A stretch of 64,000 nucleotides of DNA from Benincasa hispida (lineage: Eukaryota; Streptophyta; Magnoliopsida; Cucurbitales; Cucurbitaceae), in the NCBI RefSeq assembly GCF_009727055.1, contig NC_052349.1, positions 36,547,109-36,611,108 of the forward strand, given 5' to 3'. Below the pieces are notes generated by a model, which made no database searches, was not told where the DNA came from, and saw nothing but the letters and a program-made list of their open reading frames with translations. Position numbers and translations under genes: made by a program. Below, piece after piece: positions 59,641 through 64,000 of the stretch (position 1 is the stretch's first letter; each line of letters begins with the position of its first letter).

Positions 59641-61616
59641 TGATGGAATACACAAGCATGCAACAGAAGCAAACAGAATCAATAAGCACTCTAATTACAT
59701 TTAATTTGAGTTCTAAAGCATGCAAATACAAGTGGGTTTCATATTACATACCTTTCTTGATGAAATCTTCAATTCCAAGCTGCTCTTCACTCTAATTCAG
59801 CTCCCAATCAATCGTGAACCACCAAGAGATCTTCTCTACTATTCTCATCCTCAAATTTGAGTGGTGGAACTTAGATTTGAGTGAATTTGTGAAGGTAAAA
59901 TGTGGGTTTTTTTAGAGGAAGAAGATGATGAAGTGCAGAAATGTTTTTTCAGCTAATCCCCTTCATCTCAGCTTCAATTCTCAGGTTTTATCACTGAGCA
60001 GCATGCAGACTCATTCAGTAATGGAATTAGCCAGCAACTACTTCAAATTGGAAGATGGATTTGTGTGAATGTGCTTGAATAACACCCCATGTTTGAAGGT
60101 GAAAGTGGGAACCCACTTCACTTTTCAAGCTTTCAAAAATTCCAATTTCTTTTCCTTTTCAATTAATTCTACAATTTATAAAAATTGATTTAATTAATTC
60201 TCAATTAATCAAAAAAAATTACAAAATTCGATTTTTTAAATTGAATTTAAAATTGGAAGTTAATTCGATTTTTAATTAATTAACTAATTTAATATCAAAT
60301 ATCAAATTAATCACACATTTAATTTTAAACATGAATCCCAGTCTTGTAATTGATATTTAAATCAGTATTTAAATATTATAAACTCTCCAATTTTGTTTAA
60401 TTTCAACAAATTAAACTTTAATTATACCAAATATAATTGTGCAAACCCTAATTGGAACTTGAACTAATTCAAACTCAAAACCCTAATTTCCATTTGAACA
60501 ATTCAAATTGATATCATTCCAAATTCACTCAATTTAATAATTCAAGGTGTTCATGTTTTATGAACTAGTAGAGGGACCTTATGGACCTACATATGATGAG
60601 CTCCAACGATTAAGATTAATTGGCTAAACTCTTTAGCCTGAATTAATCAGTATTCGTTAACTATCGAGTCATACCACTATAGCTTGATAGTTGAACTCTC
60701 CTCACTGTAGATATATTTATGTTCATATGATTTAACCATAACCAGTAAGTCGACCCTTCACAGGTTGTTCGCAATACCAACCGAGTCAATGTGCTATTTT
60801 ACCCTCGATATTACGTCTTATTCCTTAAGTTTCAACTGATCCTCTAATGAATAATTGGTTTATGATCCAATCACTAAACCGGATCCCTCTCGAGCTAGTG
60901 AGAGGGTGAGACCCCTTGTTCAAGATTTGGATTCAGTACTTAAGAGAACAACCTTTCTTCTATCCCTAAATTAGGTAGGCATGAATTCCATCTTGCACCC
61001 TATGTTCCCAGCTACCCACCCGATTTTACCCCTAAAATGGGAGGCTTATTGAGCTAGCGCTATTGAGCCAACCCTCAACTATATAAAGCTAAAGATAATC
61101 CAGAATAAATAGGAGTTCATAGTTAGCTTCTGATTAAGATCGAGTTACCTAGGTCATCTAAGTGAAATAGTCAGTCTTAAACAGTAAACAATGTTAAAAA
61201 GTAAAAGTGACTTATTTCTTGGTCCGATCTAATGCAAACTTATTGCATAGGATTCCCCCACTCTTCATGTCAATACATGAATGAATCTGGATCACTTTGT
61301 TTGTAGTATCTTCACAACAACTTGTAACAGCTACAGAGTGGGCCGCATCCAATAGTGTTACCAGAATAAGATACCCAACCTTAATCATAGACCATTTTGA
61401 CTATTTACTCGAACTTGATCCATTTCTATATCTCTACATAAAGTTCAAGTATACATTTAATTGTCATGGATCTTAGTTTATTGGATTTAGACTTTATGAA
61501 TGCAATTAATAGATTCAATAATAACTTTATTGAAGAAATGTTAAATTGCATTTTTATAGATAATAGAATATATTTAATTTTTACAAACTGCGAGTTTTAG
61601 AACATAAAACCCAATA
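59641..61616 (-). repeat. solo LTR L5 (family B, reversed) in E3 leader
   Basis: Plus-strand edges are TGATGGAATACACAAGC and ...AACATAAAACCCAATA. Its minus-strand end CATGCTTGTGTATTCCATCA closely matches the end of L4. It is 1,976 bases. The flanks ACAGC and ATGGC match at three of five positions, so the duplication is uncertain. Confidence 0.85.
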
Positions 61617-61759
61617 ATGGCTTCCCCTCAATAGCACTTATTCTGACTCACTATAGTATTGTTGCAAATAAATAATGATTTTTGGGTACATTATTACTTT
61701 TGCTAAAATTAAATTGGATTAAAAGCAATTTACTAATTAGAATTTGTTTGAAATTTCAG

Positions 61760-63740
61760 CATGTCAAAAATTTAAAAATTACATGCTTCCAGTTTAGCTA
61801 ACGGTAATAATTATTCAACATGGAAATCAGATATACTAGCGAACGATGATTTAAGATTTTTTTTATCAGAGAAATGTCCTCAATCTCTCAATTCTTCTGC
61901 AAACCAAAAAAGTTGGTATGAATATGACAGATGAATTAAGGTAAATGAAAAATCCCGAAACATTATTCTGGCAAATATATCTGATATATTAGCTAAGAAT
62001 TTTGAGAACATGACTTCTGCTAGAGAAATCATGAGTGTCATAGATGAAGAAACAAAGAAAGCACAACACAATAAATGTGTTTTCCTTGTAATTGAGACAT
62101 GTTTAGTGGAAAATGATAAAAAGACATGGATAATTGATTCAGGTGCCACTAATCATATCTATGTTTTCGATTAGGAAACTAGTTCCTAGAGACAGCTTAC
62201 AGAAGGCAAAGCAACCTTTAAGGTAGGGACGGAGGAGGTTGTTTCAGCTAAAGCAGTGGGAGATATGAAGTTATTTGTTAGATATAGATACATTTTACTT
62301 GAAAATGATTATTGTATTCTTTCTTTGAAAAGGAATTTAATTTCTGTCTTGTGTTTTCTAGAACATAATTATAAAATTTCTTTTGAAAATAATGAAATGA
62401 TCATTATTTCAAAAGGTATTAAAACTTGTTCTACAAAATTGGAAATTAACTTATATATGTTAAAACCGACAGAGGTAAAAGCTGTTTTGAATATAGAGAT
62501 GTTTAAAACAGCTGGAACTTATAATATGAAAAGAAAAATTTCTCCAAATGGCTATCTTTGGCACCTAAGACTAGGTCACGTTAATCTCAATATGATTAGA
62601 AGATTGGTTAAGAGTGGACTTCTAAACAAGTTAGAAGATAACTTCTTACCGCTATGTGAATCTTGTCTTGAGAGTAAGTTGACTAAAAGATCTTTTACTG
62701 GAAAAGGTCATAGACACTTGATCAGATCGAGGTGGTGAGTACATGGACTTAAAATTCCAGGACTATTTGATAAAACACAGAATTCAGTCGCAACTCACAG
62801 CACTTGGCACACTCAACAAAATTCCAGGACTATTTGATAGAACACGGAATTCAGTCGCAACTCACAGCACTTGGCACACCTCAACAAAATTCCAGGTCTA
62901 TTTGATAGAACACGGAATTCAGTCGCAACTCACAACACCTGGCACACCTCAACAAAATGGTGTTGCAGAAAGGAGAAATAGAACCTTGTTGGACATGGTT
63001 CGTTCTATGATGAGTTATGCTCAGTTGCCAAGTTCTTTTTGGGGTCACGCAGTAGAGACTGCGGTGTATATATTGAACATGGTTCCCTTGAAAAGTGTTT
63101 TAGAAACACCTTACGAGTTATGGAGAGGATGTAAAGGTAGTTTACGCCACTTTAGGTTTTGAGGATGCCCAACACATGTGTTGGTGCAAAATCCAAAGAA
63201 GATGGAATGTCGTTCAAAAGTAAAGATACAAAAGGTGGTTACTTTTATGATCCTTAGGAAGATAAAGTATTTGTGTCGACAAATGCAACATTCCTTAAGG
63301 AAAACCACTTTAAAAATCATCAACCTTGCAGTAAGCTAGTATTAAGTGAGATGTCCAGAGAAACTACAGATAGATCAATAAGAGTTGTTGATCGAGTAGG
63401 TCCTTCAACAAGAGTTGTTGATGAAACTAGTACTTCACATCCTTCTCAAGAGTTGAGAATGCCTCGACATAGTGGGAAAATTGTGCAATGGCCTGACCGG
63501 TATATGGGTCTAATTGAAACTTAGGTCGTCATACCTGATGATGGCATAGAGGATACATTGACTTTCAAAAAAGCAATGGAAGATATGGATAAGGACTAGT
63601 GGATAAAAGCTATAGACCTCAAAATGGAGTCAATGTACATCAATTAAGTCCGGGATCTTGTAGATCAACCAGAAAGGGTAAAACCCATTGGTTACAAGTG
63701 AATCTACAAGAGAAAGCGAGACCAAACTGGTAAGGTACAG
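61760..63740 (+). pseudogene. E3 gag-pol, truncated and rearranged
   Basis: Gag is reduced: NNYSTWKSDILANDDLRFFL and ANISDILAKNFENM. Protease WIIDSGATNHIYVF sits at about 62130, unusually close to gag, so part of gag and the zinc knuckle are missing. The pre-integrase domain LWHLRLGHVNLNMIRRLVK and CESCLESKLTKRSF is intact. The integrase catalytic core is deleted between about 62715 and 62745, followed by three tandem copies of a 68-base segment, then PGTPQQNGVAERRNRTLLDM. RT begins near 63600 with stops. Confidence 0.9.
62753..62955 (+). repeat. 68-bp tandem triplication in E3 integrase
   Basis: Copies lie at 62753-62819 (67 bases), 62820-62887 and 62888-62955. Each begins AATTCCAGG and ends CTCAACAA. 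The first lacks one base, which shifts the frame. Confidence 0.95.
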
Positions 63741-64000
63741 ACTGAAGGATCTCATTGAAGAAAAGAATGAACAAATTATGCATTTTTCGTAGAATGAAAT
63801 TTTTACAGAAAAGAAAGAACAAATTATGCATTTACATAAATTACAACACGCTTTAAAAGATTTAGGCTTTTAGAAACCCGTACCATTGAAGACAGATCTT
63901 CAAGAATCCCTCGAACTAGAAATGGACACTACCACGATGGTGACCTTGGTATTTTTAGGTAAAGAACCCATGAGTGGTGGGCTCTGACTATTTTGGAATG
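63741..64000 (+). other. sequence replacing E3 RT, not recognised
   Basis: After GGTACAGACT the expected RT sequence stops. What follows includes a repeated phrase AGAACAAATTATGCATTT (about 63767 and 63809, first copy with one change) and a possible frame with KDLIEEKNEQIMHF and KKEQIMHLHKLQHALKDL, which looks coiled-coil-like. It may be another insertion or the far side of a deletion. Confidence 0.4.

Larger units (their letters stand above)
55610..64000 (+). mobile_element. Ty1/copia retrotransposon E3, right end outside window
   Basis: Inserted into the 3' LTR of E2. It comprises the 5' LTR (L4), a primer binding site, a 2-kb leader containing reversed solo LTR L5, and degenerate gag-pol. 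The element sequence can be followed to about 63740 (start of RT). Its left target bases are TTATC (55605-55609); the other copy is not in view. Confidence 0.9.

Overview
This window is nuclear DNA from a flowering plant, almost certainly a dicot and probably a cucurbit. The split eukaryotic gene, chromovirus, Athila and copia retrotransposons, LINEs, a SINE and hAT elements point to a plant; the cucurbit call rests on remembered likeness of the LINE and MITE sequences and is inference. There are no bacterial features, operons or CRISPR arrays.

One cellular gene is well supported. It lies on the minus strand at 20456-36338, has eight coding exons, and encodes a 356-residue ALA-interacting subunit (LEM3/CDC50 family), the beta subunit of P4-ATPase lipid flippases. 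Its splice sites and frame are intact. Two introns are swollen: intron 5 (7.9 kb) holds a Mutator-like element with a Ty1/copia element inside it, and intron 7 (5.7 kb) holds two LINE fragments, one of them interrupted by another repeat.

Region by region: 1-8603 is a minus-strand Ty3/gypsy chromovirus (gag, protease, RT, RNase H, integrase, chromodomain) with both LTRs, a 745-base N gap, and a leftover library adapter in gag. 8604-15489 is a plus-strand Athila/Tat-type remnant whose reverse transcriptase and integrase are missing. 16100-17930 holds a palindromic 33-bp minisatellite and then a purine-rich tract. 17931-20455 is AT-rich and carries a SINE and two MITEs. 20456-36338 is the ALIS gene. 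36339-38405 is its 5' flank plus old repeats. 38406 to the end is a pile of nested transposons: a copia element (E2) whose internal 3' region holds a MITE, which holds a solo LTR, which holds a defective hAT transposon, which holds another solo LTR. A second copia element (E3) sits in the 3' LTR of E2 and carries its own reverse solo LTR.

No undescribed cellular system was found. The most notable signals are the Tn5 mosaic-end junction adapter at 5243-5280 (an assembly artefact inside a chimeric gag), a set of four tandem stem-loops with covarying stems in the chromovirus leader, the five-level nest whose steps are each marked by target-site duplications, and an apparently intact gene threaded through thousands of bases of transposon.
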